Origin: an uncultured Bacteroidales bacterium
Lineage (GTDB): Bacteria > Bacteroidota > Bacteroidia > Bacteroidales > Bacteroidaceae
Length of the DNA stretch: 64,000 nt
Direction: 5' to 3'
NCBI GenBank assembly: GCA_902779845.1
Contig: CACZCZ010000013.1
Location: 1-64,000, forward strand
Position numbers and translations under genes: made by a program. Positions 35,260 through 45,296 of this stretch are shown in pieces. Positions within the stretch are counted from its first letter, which is position 1. Each line of letters starts with the position of its first letter. Below the pieces are notes generated by a model. That model made no database searches, was not told where the DNA came from, and saw only the letters and a program-made list of their open reading frames with translations.

Positions 35260-36720
35260 ATGAAACGAATATTCTCTCTCTTTCTCTCTTCATTAGCTGT
35301 TGCTTCCTCAATGGCAGCGGTAACTACTCCCCTCCTTGATAGGGAGGGGGTGGGGGAGAGTCTTGACCCCGTTGTGATGCGCATCAACGGCAAGGATGTG
35401 CCGCGCTCCGAGTTTGAGTACAACTACAATAAGAACAACACCGACGGTGTCATTGACAAGAAGACCGTCGAGGAGTACGTGGACCTGTTTATCAACTACA
35501 AGCTGAAGGTGGAGGCAGCCTTGGACGCTCGTCTCGACACGCTCTCCAGCTACCAGCAGGAGTTCCGCACATACCGCGACCAGCAGATTCGTCCGCTCCT
35601 GGTGTCGGCCACTGCCGAGGAGCAGGAGGCCCGCAACTACTACGACCAGATGCTGGCGCAGCTCGAGGGCAAGGACCTGCTGCAACCCGCACACATCTTC
35701 GTTCACCTCGTGCAGCAATCGACCCCCGAGCAGCAGGCAGCAGCCAAGGCCCGCATCGACTCCATCTACGCCTGTCTGCAGGCCGGCGAGGACTTCGCCA
35801 AGCTGGCTGCCAAGACCTCCGACGACCAGGGCACAGCCCAGCGTGGCGGTGTCATCGGTTGGATCGGTCCCAAGCAGCTGCTCAAGGAACTCGAAGACGC
35901 CCTCTACACCATGGAAGTCGGCGAGGTCAAGGCCCCGCTGCTCTCCACCGTGGGCTGGCATATCCTGAAGCTGATGGACAAGAAGCAGTTGGAACCCTAT
36001 GACACGCTGGCTCCCCGCATCCGCCAGTTCCTGGAGGGCCGCGGCCTGAAGGACCGCCTTGCCAACACGCTCGTCGATAGTCTGGCCAAAGGTGCCGGCA
36101 AGACCGTGGAGGAGGTGATGGACGAGGAGGCCGCACGCCTGTCGGCACAGGACAACGAGCTCAAATACCTCATCCAGGAGTACCACGACGGTCTCCTCTT
36201 CTACGAGATCTGCCAGCGCCAGGTTTGGGAGCCCGCATCGAAGGACACCCTCGGACTGGAGAACTACTTCAAGCAGAACAAGAAAGCCTACGCCTACGAT
36301 AAACCTCACTACGCCGGTGCCCTCTTGCAGGCTATCAACCCTGTCGTCCTCAAGCAGGTACAGAAGACCCTCAAGGGACAGCCCGAGGACCAGTGGGCCA
36401 GCATTGTGAAGACACAGTTCAACAAGGACAGCGTGCAGGTGCGCTTCGACCGCCGCATCTTCGTCCAGGGCGAGAACCACCTGGTGGATTCTCTGGCCTT
36501 CGGCGTCAAGGCCGGCAAGGCGCATGTCAGTGCCAAGTATCCCGCCGTGGGCCTTGTCGGGCGCAAGCTGAAGAAGGGTCCGCAGCTGTGGACCGACGTC
36601 AGCGCGCAGGTCGTTGCTGACTATCAGGCCGTCAAGGAACAGGAGTTCGTGGAGGAACTGCGCCGCCGTTACCAGTTCGAGGTCTATCAAGAAGCATTAC
36701 AAACCGTTAACAAACACTGA
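35260..36720 (+). CDS. Exported PpiC-type peptidyl-prolyl isomerase (SurA-like)
   Basis: A 486-residue envelope chaperone. After the signal peptide (about 1-20, ASSMAA) it has an N-terminal chaperone region, a parvulin domain (about 145-245: PAHIFVHLVQQ, then GWIGPKQLL and STVGWHILKLMD) and a second degenerate parvulin-like region. It probably helps outer-membrane protein folding together with the next gene. Residues 22-35 (TTPLLDREGVGES) are the translation of a palindromic repeat inserted exactly between signal peptide and mature domain. The stop codon overlaps the next start by one base (TGATG). Confidence 0.88.
   Translation: MKRIFSLFLSSLAVASSMAAVTTPLLDREGVGESLDPVVMRINGKDVPRSEFEYNYNKNNTDGVIDKKTVEEYVDLFINYKLKVEAALDARLDTLSSYQQEFRTYRDQQIRPLLVSATAEEQEARNYYDQMLAQLEGKDLLQPAHIFVHLVQQSTPEQQAAAKARIDSIYACLQAGEDFAKLAAKTSDDQGTAQRGGVIGWIGPKQLLKELEDALYTMEVGEVKAPLLSTVGWHILKLMDKKQLEPYDTLAPRIRQFLEGRGLKDRLANTLVDSLAKGAGKTVEEVMDEEAARLSAQDNELKYLIQEYHDGLLFYEICQRQVWEPASKDTLGLENYFKQNKKAYAYDKPHYAGALLQAINPVVLKQVQKTLKGQPEDQWASIVKTQFNKDSVQVRFDRRIFVQGENHLVDSLAFGVKAGKAHVSAKYPAVGLVGRKLKKGPQLWTDVSAQVVADYQAVKEQEFVEELRRRYQFEVYQEALQTVNKH
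35320..35363. repeat. In-frame palindromic repeat arm in the ppiC-type gene (right arm)
   Basis: TAACTACTCCCCTCC, then TTGATAGGGAGGGG, then GTGGGGGAGAGTCT. It encodes TTPLLDREGVGES right after the signal peptide. Confidence 0.78.
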
Positions 36721-38099
36721 TGGTGAACCGAATACAACGTCTTATGGCATTTGTGCTCCTGACTATGGGGGCACAATTGTCGTCTTTTGCCCAAGGTAAC
36801 ACCAATGTCGTCGATGAAGTCATCTGGGTCGTCGGCGACGAGGCCATCCTGCTCAGCGATGTGGAGAAGGCACGTGTGCAGATGCAGCGTGTACCGGGTA
36901 ACCCCTACTGCGCTATCCCCGAGCGTCTGGCCATACAGAAACTCTTTCTGCATCAGGCACAAATCGACAGCATCGAGGCCAACGATGATAACATCAACCG
37001 CTATGTGGAGGCACAGCTCAACCAATGGGTGCAGGCTGCGGGCTCCAAGGAGAAACTCGAGGAATACCGCGGGATGACCTTGTCGCAGATCCGCGAGGAG
37101 ACCTATGAGCTCGTGCGCGACAACCAGATCATGGAACTCGTGCGCGACCACCTCACGAAGGACATCAAGGTGAGTCCTGCCGAGGTGCGTCACTACTTCA
37201 AGGACATCCCCGAGGACTCGCTGCCCCTCATCCCCTCGCAGGTCGAGGTGGAACTCCTGGCCGAGCATCCCCGTATCCAGCCCGGCGAGGTGGAGCGCGT
37301 GAAGTCCGAGCTGCGTGAGTACACCGAGCGCATCCAAAGCGGCTCTTCCAGCTTCTCCACCCTGGCCATCCTCTACAGCGAGGACCCCGGGTCGGCGCGA
37401 CAGGGCGGCGAGATGGACTATATGAGCAAGATGGAACTCGACCCCGCCTTCGCCAATGTGGCGTGGAGCCTCACCGACCCCAAGAAGGTGTCGAAGATTG
37501 TGGAGTCGCAGTTCGGCTATCACATCATCCAGCTCGTGGACAAGCGCGGCGACAAGCTGAAGCTGCGCCATATCCTCAAGAAACCGCGTGTGGAACAGGC
37601 CGACATCGATGCCGCCCTCGCACGTCTCGACTCCATCGCTGCCGACATCCGCGCTGGCCACTTCTCCTTCGAGATTGCCGCCTCGCGCCTGTCCGATGAT
37701 GTGGACTCCCGTGCCAACCGCGGTCTGATGTTCAATGTCACACAGGACCCGACTACCGGCGATCGCATCCGCACCTCCCGCTTCAAGATGAGCGAGCTGC
37801 CTGTGGAAGTGGCCCGTGCCGTGGAAGGGATGGAAGTCGGGGATATCTCGAAACCCTTCACGATGATCGACAAGAAAGGCAAGCAGCAGTGCTGCATCGT
37901 CAAACTCAAGAACCGCATCCCGGCACACGCCGCCACCATCACCGAGGACTTCCAGGTGCTCAGCCACATCGTCCGCGCCAAGCTGTCCGAGGACTACATC
38001 AACAAGTGGATCAGCGACAAACAGCGCTCCACCTATATCCGCATCAATCCCGACTGGTCGAACTGCGAGTTCCAGTATCCGGGATGGGTGAAGGAGTAG
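36720..38099 (+). CDS. SurA-like periplasmic chaperone / peptidyl-prolyl isomerase
   Basis: A 459-residue protein with a signal peptide (about 1-24, ending SSFAQ), a SurA N-terminal domain (VVDEVIWVVGDEAILLSDVE, about 30-49) and two parvulin-type regions (about 175-280 and 285-390). The first is well conserved (YSEDPGSARQGGEMDYMSK). It escorts outer-membrane proteins to the BAM machine in the family's model members. It is translationally coupled to the upstream ppiC-type gene by a one-base overlap and is followed by a tandem array of repeat arms. Confidence 0.88.
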   Translation: MVNRIQRLMAFVLLTMGAQLSSFAQGNTNVVDEVIWVVGDEAILLSDVEKARVQMQRVPGNPYCAIPERLAIQKLFLHQAQIDSIEANDDNINRYVEAQLNQWVQAAGSKEKLEEYRGMTLSQIREETYELVRDNQIMELVRDHLTKDIKVSPAEVRHYFKDIPEDSLPLIPSQVEVELLAEHPRIQPGEVERVKSELREYTERIQSGSSSFSTLAILYSEDPGSARQGGEMDYMSKMELDPAFANVAWSLTDPKKVSKIVESQFGYHIIQLVDKRGDKLKLRHILKKPRVEQADIDAALARLDSIAADIRAGHFSFEIAASRLSDDVDSRANRGLMFNVTQDPTTGDRIRTSRFKMSELPVEVARAVEGMEVGDISKPFTMIDKKGKQQCCIVKLKNRIPAHAATITEDFQVLSHIVRAKLSEDYINKWISDKQRSTYIRINPDWSNCEFQYPGWVKE

Positions 38100-38103
38100 G
38101 GAA

Positions 38104-38275
38104 AGACTCTCCCCCGACAGACCCACCCCCCAGCCCCTCCCTTGCAGGGAGGGAAAGACTCTCCCCCCTGCCCCTCCCTATGAGGGAGGGAAAGACTCTC
38201 CCCCCTGCCCCTCCCTATGAGGGAGGGGAAGACTCTCCCCCCTGCCCCTCCCTATGAGGGAGGGGAGTAATTACC
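38104..38275. repeat. Tandem array of four palindromic repeat arms
   Basis: Arms begin at 38104 (a longer variant), 38156, 38193 and 38230; the last three have an exact 37-bp period (AGACTCTCCCCCCTG, then CCCCTCCCTATGAGGGAGGG). Only the last continues into the inner end GAGTAATTACC. The inverted partner lies at 38361-38402 inside the next gene. Confidence 0.85.
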
Positions 38276-38293
38276 GAACAAGATTAGAGCTCA

Positions 38294-40027
38294 TTGAAAC
38301 CACGCTTCCCCTTCATACTCATAGCCTTGCTGACAGCACTCTGCTCGATAGCAAGTGTATCTACTCCCCTCCCTTATAGGGAGGGGCAGGGGGGAGAGTC
38401 TGCAGGGGGAGAGTCCGCAGGGGGTGGGTCTCTCAAGAAGGGTAGGGGAGGCGGCAGCCGCATCATCCTGGTTCACTCCGACGAGCTCTTCCACAACCAG
38501 CGCATCAACCGCGAGGCACAGATTCTTGTGGGCAACGTCCGCTTCCGGCACGACGACGTCATCCTCACCTGCGACAGTGCCCTCTACTACGAGGCCAGCA
38601 ACTCCTTCGATGCCTTCGGACATGTGGTCATGAACCAGGCCGACACGCTCACCCTCAACTCCGATGTCCTCTATTACGACGGCTTCGACCAGCTGGCCAT
38701 GGCGCGCTACAACGTGGTGCTGACACACTTCGACAGCCGCCTCTACTGCGACAGCCTCGACTATGACCGTCTGTACAACCTGGGCTACTTCTTCCAGGGC
38801 GGCAAGTTGGTAGATAAGGAGAACACGCTCACCAGCGAATGGGGGCAGTACAGCCCTGCCACGCGCGAGGCCATCTTCAACTACAACGTAGATCTGCGCA
38901 ACCCCAAGTTCACGCTCATCAGCGACACCCTGCACTACAACACCGGTACGGAGATAGCGCGCATCGTAGGTCCTTCGAATATCGACAACGGTGACAACCA
39001 CATCTACAGCGAGCGCGGCAGCTATGACACCCGCCACGACCACGCCATCCTCCTGGACCGCTCCATCGTGAGCAACAAAGGCCGCACCGTCACGGGCGAC
39101 AGCCTTGACTACGTCGGCGAGGGTGCCATCTCCAGGGCTTTCGGTCATGTGGTCAGCGTGGATAATGTCAACCGCAACATGATCACCGGCAACTACCTCC
39201 TCTATGCCGACTCCATCGGCTATGCCGAGGCTGCCGACAGCGCCGTGCTCATCGATTTCTCGCAGCGCGACAGCTTCTACTGCCACGCTGACACCTTCAA
39301 GCTCTTCACCTACGACATCAACACCGACAGCGTGTGGCGTGTCATGCGCGGCTACCGCCATGTGCGGGCTTACCGCACAGATGTGCAGGCCGTGTGCGAC
39401 TCCATGGAGTATATCTCGCGTGACTCGTGTCTGACAATGTACCGCGACCCCATCATCTGGCAGAACGGCCAGCAGCTGCTGGGCGAGGAGATCAAGGCGT
39501 GGCTCAACGACTCCACCATCGACTCCACCCACGTCATCCGCCAGGCCCTCTCTGTGGAGCGCATTGACTCGATGTACTACAATCAGGTCACGGGTTCCAT
39601 CATGCGGTCCTATTTCCGGGACGGCGAGATGCACACCACCATCACCGAGGGCAATGTCCTCACCAACTACCATCCCTTCGACTCCGACAGCCTGATGATC
39701 GGGATGCTCCATGCCGAGGGGGCCATCCTATACCTCTACATGGACAACCGTCAGGTCAAGAAGATCATGTTCGACGGCGCTGCCGACGGTCGCCTGCATC
39801 CCCTGGCGCTCATCCCGCCCAACGAACGCTTCCTGCCTAATTTCCAGTGGTTCGACTATGTGCGGCCCGTGGACAAAAACGACATCTTCAATTGGCGACC
39901 CAAGAAAGCCGGTTCGGAACTGAAGCCTGCCATCAAGCACGCAGGGCCTAAGAAGAACCGCGACAAGGTAAAACTCGAGAAGCCCGCAGGCAAGAAACGT
40001 CCCACCGCACCCGAAGCCGCACCTTAG
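38294..40027 (+). CDS. OstA/LptA-like exported protein (LPS transport related)
   Basis: A 577-residue protein with a signal peptide (PFILIALLTALCSIASVS, about 6-23) and a long OstA-like beta-jellyroll region (about 57-540; ILVGNVRFRHDDVILTCDSA and repeats of D-S-L-Y/H-Y patterns). The family builds the periplasmic LPS bridge in other Gram-negatives; here this is inferred. The start must be the TTG at 38294, as no ATG precedes the signal peptide. Residues 23-36 (STPLPYREGQGGES) and the extension to about 55 (AGGESAGGGSLKKGRGGGS) are translations of palindromic repeat sequence placed directly after the signal peptide. The basic Lys/Pro-rich tail is low-complexity. Confidence 0.85.
   Translation: MKPRFPFILIALLTALCSIASVSTPLPYREGQGGESAGGESAGGGSLKKGRGGGSRIILVHSDELFHNQRINREAQILVGNVRFRHDDVILTCDSALYYEASNSFDAFGHVVMNQADTLTLNSDVLYYDGFDQLAMARYNVVLTHFDSRLYCDSLDYDRLYNLGYFFQGGKLVDKENTLTSEWGQYSPATREAIFNYNVDLRNPKFTLISDTLHYNTGTEIARIVGPSNIDNGDNHIYSERGSYDTRHDHAILLDRSIVSNKGRTVTGDSLDYVGEGAISRAFGHVVSVDNVNRNMITGNYLLYADSIGYAEAADSAVLIDFSQRDSFYCHADTFKLFTYDINTDSVWRVMRGYRHVRAYRTDVQAVCDSMEYISRDSCLTMYRDPIIWQNGQQLLGEEIKAWLNDSTIDSTHVIRQALSVERIDSMYYNQVTGSIMRSYFRDGEMHTTITEGNVLTNYHPFDSDSLMIGMLHAEGAILYLYMDNRQVKKIMFDGAADGRLHPLALIPPNERFLPNFQWFDYVRPVDKNDIFNWRPKKAGSELKPAIKHAGPKKNRDKVKLEKPAGKKRPTAPEAAP
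38361..38440. repeat. In-frame palindromic repeat arm plus partial copies in the ostA-like gene
   Basis: CTACTCCCCTCCC, then TTATAGGGAGGGGC, then AGGGGGGAGAGTCT (38361-38402), followed by two short partial repeats (CAGGGGGAGAGTC, CAGGGGGTGGGTC). It is complementary to the last arm at 38230-38275 with one mismatch in the core. Confidence 0.8.
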
Positions 40028-40040
40028 CCCTGGCGGAAAT

Positions 40041-40287
40041 ATGAAATATAAAATATAAAATATAAGATATAAGATATAAAATATAAGATATAAGATATAA
40101 AATATAAGATATAAGATATAAAATATAAGGTTCCCTCAACCCTTAACCCTCAACCCTTAACCCTCAACCCTCAACCCTCAACCCTCCGCTCGGCCCAACG
40201 GGACGCTCCACACTTGGAGAACCCTCAGCCCTCAACCCTTAACCCTCAACCCTTAACCCTTAACCCTTAACCCTCAACCCTCCCACT
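40041..40287. repeat. Compound simple-repeat block
   Basis: 40041-40129 consists of AAATATAAGATATAAGATAT-like units. It is followed at 40130-40285 by CCCTTAACCCTCAA and related units, broken by a short GC-rich segment (CTCGGCCCAACGGGACGCTCC). The block ends at the ATG of the next gene. Confidence 0.8.
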
Positions 40288-40584
40288 ATGTCCCTCTTCT
40301 CCACCCGTTCACCCCGTCGCTTTCGCGGCGTTCACATCTACACCTCCGAGCGTCAGGACAAGCTCGACCGCCTCGTTGCCGAGGCGAAGCGCGAGGAGCA
40401 GATTGAACGTGGCGAGACACCCGAATACCGCCCGGACATCGAGTCCTATCGCGGCAAGTTCGCCAAGAACCTCAGGAAGGCCGACCCCGACCGCCGTCGC
40501 CTGCACCCCGGTGTGGCCATCGCCATCATCGTCGTCCTCCTCATCCTCTGGCACTACCTCCTCACGGGGAGTTTCAGCTTTTAG
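40288..40584 (+). CDS. Small membrane protein of unknown function
   Basis: A 98-residue basic protein with a long charged N-terminal region (about 1-72, rich in Arg and Glu) and a C-terminal hydrophobic segment (GVAIAIIVVLLILWHYLL, about 75-92), giving a probable N-in single-pass topology. It is flanked on both sides by simple repeat blocks, so any 5' signals are hidden in repeats. Codon use resembles core genes. Proteins of this build often occur next to mutL in Bacteroidales, but I do not recognise a named family. Confidence 0.65.
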   Translation: MSLFSTRSPRRFRGVHIYTSERQDKLDRLVAEAKREEQIERGETPEYRPDIESYRGKFAKNLRKADPDRRRLHPGVAIAIIVVLLILWHYLLTGSFSF

Positions 40585-40597
40585 CAAAGCTAAATAG

Positions 40598-40702
40598 TAA
40601 AATATAAGATATAAAATATAAGATATAAGGCATCCTCAGCCCTCAACCCTCAGCCCTCAACCCTCAGCCCTCAACCCTCATTATTCATTCTTCATTACCC
40701 AC
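40598..40702. repeat. Compound simple-repeat block abutting mutL
   Basis: AAATATAAGATATAA-type units, then CAACCCTCAGCCCTC-type units, then ATTATTCATTCTTCATTAC, ending 5 bases before the TTG start of mutL. Confidence 0.75.
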
Positions 40703-42664
40703 TTGGACACCATTCATCTCCTTCCCGATTCCGTCGCCAACCAGATAGCTGCTGGCGAAGTCATCCAGCGCCCCGCCTCCGTTGTCAAAGAGCTGGTGGA
40801 GAACGCTGTGGATGCCGGTGCTCATCGCATCGACATCGTAGCCGTGGATGCCGGGCGCACCAGCCTGCAGGTCATCGACGACGGCAAAGGGATGAGTGAG
40901 ACCGATGCGCGCATGGCTTTCGAGCGCCATGCTACCAGCAAGATCCAGCAGGCCGCCGACCTCTTCACCCTCACCACGATGGGCTTCCGCGGCGAGGCGC
41001 TGCCCTCCATCGCCTCTGTGGCGCAGGTGGAACTGACCACGCGCATGGCCGACAGCGAGCTGGGAACACATCTCGTCCTCGAGGGCTCGCGGGTGGTGTC
41101 GCAGGAGCCCACGGCCTGTGCCGTAGGCGCCAACTTCATCGTCAAGAACCTCTTCTTCAATGTCCCTGCACGCCGTAAGTTCCTGAAGACCAACCAGACG
41201 GAGCTCTCCAACATCACCTCCGAGCTGGAGCGCATCGTGCTCGTGCACCCCGACATTGCCTTCACGCTGACGCACAACGGCTCTACGCTCCTCAGCCTCA
41301 CCCCGTCGGGACTGAAGCAGCGCATCGCCAGCGTCTTCGGCAACCGTCTTGCCGACAGCCTTCTGCCCGTGGAGGTCGAGACGCCCATGGTGAGCATCTG
41401 CGGCTTCGTGGGCAAGCCCGAGGCTTCGCGCAAGCGCGGCCTGCAGCAGTACTTCTTCGTCAACAACCGCTATATGCGGCATCCTTATTTCCACCGCGCC
41501 GTGCAGGAGGCCTTCGCGCGACTGATACCCTCCGACGAGCAGGTGCCCTATTTCATCTACTTCGACGTGCCGCCTGCCGACATCGACGTCAACATACACC
41601 CCACCAAGACCGAGATCAAGTTCGAGAACGAGCAGGCTATCTGGCAGATTCTCCTTGCTGCCGTCCGCGAGGCGCTGGGGCGCTTCAATGCCGTCCCCAC
41701 CATCGACTTCGACACCGAAGGGCGACCCGCCGACATCCCCGTCTTCAACCCCCTTGACACCAGTCGTCAGACACCCCTGCAGGCGCCCACCGTCAAGGTC
41801 GATCCCACGTTCAATCCGTTTAGGACAAGCCCAGACCTGACCTCACCCCCTACCCCCCTCTCCGAAGGGCGAGGGGGAAGCCTACGGCGCAGTGGGGAGA
41901 GCTGGCGCGCAGACGGCTTCCCAAACTCCAATAAGCCTCCCCAAAACTGGGAGACTCTCTATCAAGCCCTTTCCCCTCTCGAGGACCAGCTCCCCTCCCT
42001 AACGGGTAGCGAAGGAATCAACGGGTTGACTGAATGTCAAGCCGTCCTGAGCGACCGAAGCAGAACTCCTCTGCTGAGGACGGGTCAGGTCGGGGGTGGG
42101 TCTTTTGGCTCTTTCCTCCAGTACCTTGGCACCTACATGGTCACCGCTGTGGAGAGCGGGCTGATGTTCATCGACCAGCATCGGGCGCACATCCGTATCC
42201 TCTACGACCGCTACATCAACCAGATGGGGAGCACGCCGCTGCCCTCGCAGCACTACCTCTTCCCCGAGGTCATGGAACTCTCTCCCGCTGATGCAGCCAC
42301 CTTCGCGGAGATCGAGCCTCAGCTGCAGCGCTTGGGTTTCGATGTCAACGACCTCGGTGGCGGTGCCATCTCCATCATAGGTTATCCTGCCGGCTTGGAC
42401 GGCGTTGACATCCAGCGCCTGCTGGTCGAGCTCCTGGCGGCCGTCGCCGACCGTGGCACGCTCACCGCCGAGCAGCTCTTCGGGAAGATGGCCCTCACGC
42501 TGGCGCGTGCTGCCGCCATCCCTGTGGGGCAGGTGCTCTCGCAAGCCGAGATGCACGACCTTGTGGAGCAGCTCTTTGCCACCACCTCGCCCAACTACAC
42601 CCCCGATGGTCACCTCATCGTCTCCATCCTCCCGCAAGACACGATTGAGAAACTATTTAAATAA
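40703..42664 (+). CDS. mutL: DNA mismatch repair protein MutL
   Basis: A 653-residue GHKL ATPase that couples mismatch recognition to strand removal. Motifs ENAVDAG (about 33), DDGKGM (about 58), GFRGEALPS (about 95) and the transducer domain follow to about 330; the dimerisation domain is near 470-653. The TTG at 40703 is the start: MDTIHLLPDSVANQ matches the conserved N-terminus and no ATG is in place. The C-terminal DQHA-type endonuclease motif reads DQHRAHIRILYD, so nicking activity is doubtful. The linker (about 378-467) is unusually rich in repeat-derived sequence (PTPLSEGRGGSLRRSGE, LRTGQVGGGS). Confidence 0.94.
   Translation: MDTIHLLPDSVANQIAAGEVIQRPASVVKELVENAVDAGAHRIDIVAVDAGRTSLQVIDDGKGMSETDARMAFERHATSKIQQAADLFTLTTMGFRGEALPSIASVAQVELTTRMADSELGTHLVLEGSRVVSQEPTACAVGANFIVKNLFFNVPARRKFLKTNQTELSNITSELERIVLVHPDIAFTLTHNGSTLLSLTPSGLKQRIASVFGNRLADSLLPVEVETPMVSICGFVGKPEASRKRGLQQYFFVNNRYMRHPYFHRAVQEAFARLIPSDEQVPYFIYFDVPPADIDVNIHPTKTEIKFENEQAIWQILLAAVREALGRFNAVPTIDFDTEGRPADIPVFNPLDTSRQTPLQAPTVKVDPTFNPFRTSPDLTSPPTPLSEGRGGSLRRSGESWRADGFPNSNKPPQNWETLYQALSPLEDQLPSLTGSEGINGLTECQAVLSDRSRTPLLRTGQVGGGSFGSFLQYLGTYMVTAVESGLMFIDQHRAHIRILYDRYINQMGSTPLPSQHYLFPEVMELSPADAATFAEIEPQLQRLGFDVNDLGGGAISIIGYPAGLDGVDIQRLLVELLAAVADRGTLTAEQLFGKMALTLARAAAIPVGQVLSQAEMHDLVEQLFATTSPNYTPDGHLIVSILPQDTIEKLFK
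41836..41881. repeat. Divergent palindromic repeat in the mutL linker
   Basis: CCTGACCTCACCCCC, then CTCTCCGAAGGGCGAGGGGG. It encodes LTSPPTPLSEGRGGS. An inverted partial match (GGTCAGGTCGGGGGTGGGTC) lies at 42084-42103. It is a looser relative of the main family. Confidence 0.5.
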
Positions 42665-42666
42665 GG

Positions 42667-42702
42667 GACTCTCCCCCCGCCCTCCCTATCAGGGAGGGAG
42701 TA
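42667..42702. repeat. Left arm of a perfect 36-bp inverted repeat around the trpS start
   Basis: GACTCTCCCCCCGCCC, then TCCCTATCAGGGAGGGAGTA. Its exact reverse complement is at 42781-42816; the inner end continues ATTAC. Confidence 0.9.
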
Positions 42703-42739
42703 ATTACAAATGATAGTCAGTCTATAATACAAATAATAA

Positions 42740-43897
<1,158 letters not shown>

Positions 43898-43946
43898 TAC
43901 CCTGACATTCAACCCCTTTTATTTACCTTATAAACCTAACTGACTT

Positions 43947-45284
43947 ATGAAGATTGAAACCATCATGGCCAACCTGGAGGCCAAACATCCAGGCGAGAAA
44001 GAGTACCTGCAGGCAGTGCGCGAGGTGCTCATGAGCATTGAAGAGGTCTATAACCAGCACCCCGAGTTCGAGAAGGCCAAGCTCATCGAGCGCCTCGTGG
44101 AACCCGAGCGCATCATCACGTTCCGCGTGCCCTGGGTCGATGACAAGGGCGAGGTGCAGGTGAACCTCGGCTACCGCGTGCAGTTCAACAGCGCCATCGG
44201 CCCGTACAAGGGCGGCCTGCGCTTCCATGCCAGCGTGAACCTCAGCATCCTGAAGTTCCTGGGCTTCGAGCAGACCTTCAAGAACGCCCTCACCACGCTG
44301 CCCATGGGCGGTGGCAAGGGCGGCAGCGACTTCAGCATCCGCGGCAAGAGCGATGCCGAGGTGATGCGCTTCTGCCAGGCCTTCATGAGCGAACTCTACC
44401 GCTACATCGGTCCTGAAATCGACGTGCCTGCCGGTGACATCGGCGTCGGTGCCCACGAGATCGGCTACCTCTTCGGACAGTACAAGAAGCTCACGCGCGA
44501 CTGGAGCGGCGTGCTCACCGGCAAGGGCCTGGAGTACGGCGGCTCGCTCATCCGTCCCGAGGCTACGGGCTTCGGCGGCCTCTACTTCGTCAACGAGATG
44601 CTCAACACCCACGGTCTCGACATCAAGGGTAAGACCGTGGCCATTAGCGGCTTCGGCAATGTCGCGTGGGGCGCTGCCACCAAGGCCACACAGCTCGGCG
44701 CCAAGGTCATCACCATCAGCGGTCCCGACGGCTACATCTACGACCCCGACGGCATCAGCGGCGAGAAAATCGACTACCTGCTGGAGCTTCGTGCCAGCGG
44801 CAATGACATCTGCGAGCCCTACGCCGAGGAGTTCCCCGGCTCCAAGTTCATCGCCGGCAAGCGTCCGTGGGAGCAGAAATGCGACATCGCCCTGCCCTGT
44901 GCCACGCAGAACGAGCTCAACGGCGAGGATGCCCGTCAGCTCATCGCCAACGGTGTGCAGTGTGTGGGTGAAATCTCCAACATGGGTTGCACGCCCGAGG
45001 CCATCGATGCCTTCATCGAGGCCAAGATGATCTTCGCCCCCGGCAAGGCTGTCAACGCAGGCGGCGTCGCCACTTCGGGCCTCGAGATGAGCCAGAACGC
45101 CATGCACATCAGCTGGAGCGCCGAGGAAGTCGATAAGCGTCTCCACGGCATCATGCACGCCATCCACGCCCAGTGCGTCAAGTACGGCACCGAGCCCGAC
45201 GGCTACGTCAACTACGTCAAGGGCGCCAACATCGCCGGCTTCATGAAGGTCGCCAAAGCCATGATGGCACAAGGCATCGTGTAA
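43947..45284 (+). CDS. gdhA: NADP-type glutamate dehydrogenase
   Basis: A 445-residue hexameric-type GDH that aminates 2-oxoglutarate. The substrate-binding region (YRVQFNSAIGPYKGGLRFH, with the key lysines) and LPMGGGKGGSDF are intact, followed by the Rossmann motif (GFGNVAWGAA, about 235). The family form with these motifs is generally NADP(H)-linked and serves ammonium assimilation; cofactor preference is inferred. It is followed by a very strong terminator. Confidence 0.94.
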   Translation: MKIETIMANLEAKHPGEKEYLQAVREVLMSIEEVYNQHPEFEKAKLIERLVEPERIITFRVPWVDDKGEVQVNLGYRVQFNSAIGPYKGGLRFHASVNLSILKFLGFEQTFKNALTTLPMGGGKGGSDFSIRGKSDAEVMRFCQAFMSELYRYIGPEIDVPAGDIGVGAHEIGYLFGQYKKLTRDWSGVLTGKGLEYGGSLIRPEATGFGGLYFVNEMLNTHGLDIKGKTVAISGFGNVAWGAATKATQLGAKVITISGPDGYIYDPDGISGEKIDYLLELRASGNDICEPYAEEFPGSKFIAGKRPWEQKCDIALPCATQNELNGEDARQLIANGVQCVGEISNMGCTPEAIDAFIEAKMIFAPGKAVNAGGVATSGLEMSQNAMHISWSAEEVDKRLHGIMHAIHAQCVKYGTEPDGYVNYVKGANIAGFMKVAKAMMAQGIV

Positions 45285-45296
45285 CAATGACATATA

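Noticed and set aside
38104-38275. 37-bp tandem units as a CRISPR array
   Set aside because: The units abut directly with no spacers and no cas genes are near.
40130-40285. CCCTTAACCCTCAA repeats as a CRISPR array or telomere-like structure
   Set aside because: Units are short, contiguous and without unique spacers, and they sit inside a chromosome-like gene order; they are simple filler repeats.
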